Positions 5,448-6,794 of a stretch of DNA of 6,794 nucleotides are shown here, in pieces. The position numbers and the translations under genes were made by a program. Under the pieces are notes generated by a model. The model did not search any database, was not told where the DNA came from, and saw only the letters and a program-made list of their open reading frames with translations. Source of the DNA: Spirochaetaceae bacterium. Its GTDB lineage: Bacteria; Spirochaetota; Spirochaetia; B11-G9. Every line of letters begins with the position of its first letter. The stretch's first letter is position 1. The stretch is from the NCBI GenBank assembly GCA_030600745.1, contig JAUVLL010000183.1, forward strand, positions 1 to 6,794, in the 5' to 3' direction.

Positions 5448-5972
5448 TTATTTTTTATTTTTGGGACTTAAGATCATTGACATAAATCTTCCTTCCATTT
5501 TTGGAGGAATGTCAATGTTAAATCCGACTTCTTTTTCATTTAGAAGATCTATTGCTTTCATCAATACATCTTTTCCAAGCTCTGTATGTGCAAGCTCCCT
5601 GCCTCTGAATCTAATAGTAACTTTTACTTTGTTTCCATCTTCCAGAAATTCGATGATATGCTTTGTTTTAAAAGCAAGATCATGTTTTTCAATTCTCGGC
5701 TGCATACGAATTTCTTTAAGTTTAACCAGCTTTTGCCTTTTTTTAGACTCTTTAAGGCGTTTTTCCTGTTCAAATTTATATTTACCATAGTCCATTATTT
5801 TGCAAACAGGAGGGTTTGCCTGAGGTGCAATCTCTACAAGATCGAGACCGACCTCCTGGGCGGTTTCACGTGCGTCCTCAATAGAAACAACATCCTGATC
5901 TCCATTATCAGAAATTAGTCGAACTTCCCTGACACGAATAGCCTGATTAATTCGTAAATCCTTTGCAGCCAA
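5448..5972 (-). CDS. infC: Translation initiation factor IF-3 (UUG start)
   Basis: IF3 binds the 30S subunit, prevents premature 50S joining and checks the start codon and initiator tRNA. The product chosen here is 174 residues. The IF3 N-domain contains INQAIRVREVRLI and the signature NPPVCKIMDYGKYKFEQ (about 53-69). A basic linker follows, then the C-domain with KEIRMQP, KVKVTIRFRGRELAH (about 115-129) and the end MSMILSPKNKK. The frame is open to an ATG at 6002, but that site has no ribosome binding site and would add ten residues the family lacks. The TTG at 5970-5972 has AGAGGAG (5978-5984) at 5-nt spacing and gives the standard N-terminus (M)AAKDLRINQ. A non-AUG start is characteristic of infC and allows IF3 to repress its own translation. 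First gene of the infC-rpmI-rplT-zapB-like-zapA operon. Confidence 0.93.
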   Translation of the reverse strand: MAAKDLRINQAIRVREVRLISDNGDQDVVSIEDARETAQEVGLDLVEIAPQANPPVCKIMDYGKYKFEQEKRLKESKKRQKLVKLKEIRMQPRIEKHDLAFKTKHIIEFLEDGNKVKVTIRFRGRELAHTELGKDVLMKAIDLLNEKEVGFNIDIPPKMEGRFMSMILSPKNKK

Positions 5973-6020
5973 TATTTCTCCTCTTATATGGACAGAAGCC
6001 ATATTTCTAAATTTGGCTTC

Positions 6021-6049
6021 ACTATATCATTTGAATTGAAAAGAGTCAA
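6021..6049 (-). promoter_or_regulatory. Sigma70-type promoter of the infC operon
   Basis: On the minus strand, TTGACT (6044-6049, 5 of 6) is followed by a 17-nt spacer and TATAGT (6021-6026, 5 of 6), with an extended TG one base upstream of the -10. This is the strongest promoter in the window, as expected for a ribosomal operon. Transcription should begin near 6014, leaving about 42 nt before the UUG start of infC but only about 12 nt before the upstream ATG. Confidence 0.8.
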
Positions 6050-6050
6050 A

Positions 6051-6058
6051 GGGGGGGG
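6051..6058. repeat. Homopolymeric G8 tract between divergent promoters
   Basis: Eight consecutive G lie one base beyond the infC -35 box and three bases before the -35 box of the plus-strand gene. G tracts of this length slip during replication and are known phase-variation elements upstream of some Treponema pallidum genes. In an otherwise AT-rich intergenic region this one stands out. Whether its length varies cannot be seen from one sequence. Confidence 0.9.
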
Positions 6059-6061
6059 TTC

Positions 6062-6090
6062 TTGTAACGAAAAGGTTTTGCTAGTATGAT
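6062..6090 (+). promoter_or_regulatory. Sigma70-type promoter of the ferritin-like gene, leaderless
   Basis: TTGTAA (6062-6067, 4 of 6) is followed by exactly 17 nt and TATGAT (6085-6090, 5 of 6). The -10 box ends only 6 nt before the ATG at 6097, so transcription should start at or next to the start codon. No ribosome binding site is present, in agreement with a leaderless mRNA. It is divergent from the infC promoter, 12 nt between the two -35 boxes. Confidence 0.6.
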
Positions 6091-6096
6091 TAAAAT

Positions 6097-6549
6097 ATGA
6101 GTGAAATAACAATAAAAGAACTTCTTATTTTGTCTGTAGACTGGACAGTTAAGATTAGCATGTTTTATGCTGATTTTCGTGAGGAAACAAATGACGTATC
6201 CTTCCTGAAGCTTCTTACAACCATGATTGACCAGGAAGAGCAATATACTGAATATTATAAAGAGAACTTAGGTAAACTTGATTATAAGTTAGACTTTAGC
6301 GTTGATTATAATGAGGTTTTTAATTTTAATGGTGATTCTGAGCCTATCCCTACTGTAAAAGGATTATCAAAAATGGAATTTTTGAAAAAAGCTGTACATT
6401 ATCAGAAAATTTCTATTAATACCTGTGATTTCCTGGGTAGTTTAGCTGTAACTGATTCAGGTAAACAAATTTTTAAAGAATTATCTGATGAAGAACGCAG
6501 GCATATGTTAATATTCAAAGAACACCTGGAACTGGAAGAGTTATTCTGA
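6097..6549 (+). CDS. Ferritin-like-fold protein with incomplete metal site
   Basis: This 150-residue, acidic, all-helical soluble protein has no signal peptide. Its layout resembles the rubrerythrin/ferritin-like four-helix bundle as two helix pairs: residues 7-30 with 34-58, a loop with an acidic insert (62-88), then 91-116 with 120-148. The second pair has the family rhythm GKQIFKELSDEERRHMLIF, including one intact ExxH metal motif (E133-RR-H136). The matching site in the first pair reads EEQY (47-50), with Tyr where His is expected, and helix three reads KKAVHYQKIS rather than carrying the usual Glu. A full di-iron centre is therefore unlikely, and the protein may be structural or regulatory rather than an oxidase or peroxide reductase. 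It is transcribed divergently from infC from an apparently leaderless promoter and is followed after 1 nt by a membrane-protein gene, so the two probably form an operon. Exact function unknown. Confidence 0.75.
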   Translation: MSEITIKELLILSVDWTVKISMFYADFREETNDVSFLKLLTTMIDQEEQYTEYYKENLGKLDYKLDFSVDYNEVFNFNGDSEPIPTVKGLSKMEFLKKAVHYQKISINTCDFLGSLAVTDSGKQIFKELSDEERRHMLIFKEHLELEELF

Positions 6550-6550
6550 T

Positions 6551-6794
6551 ATGTATTTTTCTGTACTGACAAGTTTGTTTTTATTATTTTCAGTTCCTGT
6601 TTTCTTCTTACTTGTAATTATGTTGTTTTTTAAATGGGATCTTAGTATAGGACGTTTTAGAAAAGCTTTTTTTATGGGTATGTCTGTTTTTATTGCTGCA
6701 CAGATAATTTTATTTTTAATTACCTTTTTTTATAAAATGAATTATGATAAATTACAGTTATTTATACATATATGGATAATCGAAGTACTTATGC
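6551..6794 (+). CDS. Hydrophobic membrane protein (3' end cut by window)
   Basis: The frame runs from the ATG at 6551 to the window edge, 81 residues without a stop, and continues to the right. It starts one nucleotide after the stop of the ferritin-like gene; a weak GGAAGAG (6533-6539) may serve as ribosome binding site, and translational coupling is likely. The protein is an inner-membrane protein with predicted helices at about residues 3-27 (very rich in Phe and Leu) and 40-61, and probably a third beginning at about 68. The segment between the first two, KWDLSIGRFRKA, is basic and so probably cytoplasmic. The visible part gives no family I recognise. Low GC and many Phe/Ile/Leu codons agree with a membrane protein in this genome. 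Confidence 0.75.
   Translation, partial: MYFSVLTSLFLLFSVPVFFLLVIMLFFKWDLSIGRFRKAFFMGMSVFIAAQIILFLITFFYKMNYDKLQLFIHIWIIEVLM

Noticed and set aside
5461..5918. Plus-strand ORFs of about 110 codons opposite infC
   Set aside because: They are antisense to the highly conserved infC reading frame and have no independent support.

Overview
The window most likely comes from a spirochaete (Spirochaetota, Treponema/Spirochaeta-like). It carries two tandem flagellin genes whose products begin MIINHNMSAM, the hallmark of spirochaetal FlaB core flagellins. It also carries a PilZ protein of a type I associate with treponemes, and AT-rich non-coding DNA. No mobile element, CRISPR array, tRNA or rRNA is visible.

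Layout from the left, all on the minus strand up to about 6050: a 3'-truncated flaB (1-516), a complete flaB (770-1627), a TPR-repeat protein (1864-2988) overlapping a PilZ c-di-GMP receptor (2978-3805), a 6S RNA gene (about 3879-4056), zapA (4072-4371), a ZapB-like coiled-coil gene (4382-4786), and rplT, rpmI and infC (4791-5972). At the right edge, a divergent plus-strand pair encodes a ferritin-like-fold protein (6097-6549) and a membrane protein cut by the window end (6551-6794).

Two functional blocks meet here. The right block is a growth operon: initiation factor IF3 and ribosomal proteins L35 and L20, then two small cell-division proteins, then the RNA-polymerase-regulating 6S RNA. It is driven by a clear sigma70-type promoter at 6021-6049. 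The left block is a motility block: the PilZ and TPR genes form a translationally coupled pair just upstream of the flagellins.

The most interesting signals are non-coding. Both flaB leaders carry a hairpin presenting AGGA in its loop within a GCA(A)AGGAUGC core, placed 11-15 nt before a GGA-containing ribosome binding site. This is the architecture of a CsrA-repressed flagellin mRNA. The RNA downstream of zapA folds into a 6S-type rod with a 16/16-nt central bubble. The infC reading frame almost certainly starts at UUG rather than the upstream ATG. An 8-G tract separates two back-to-back promoters. The pilZ and ferritin-like genes appear to be transcribed as leaderless or nearly leaderless mRNAs.
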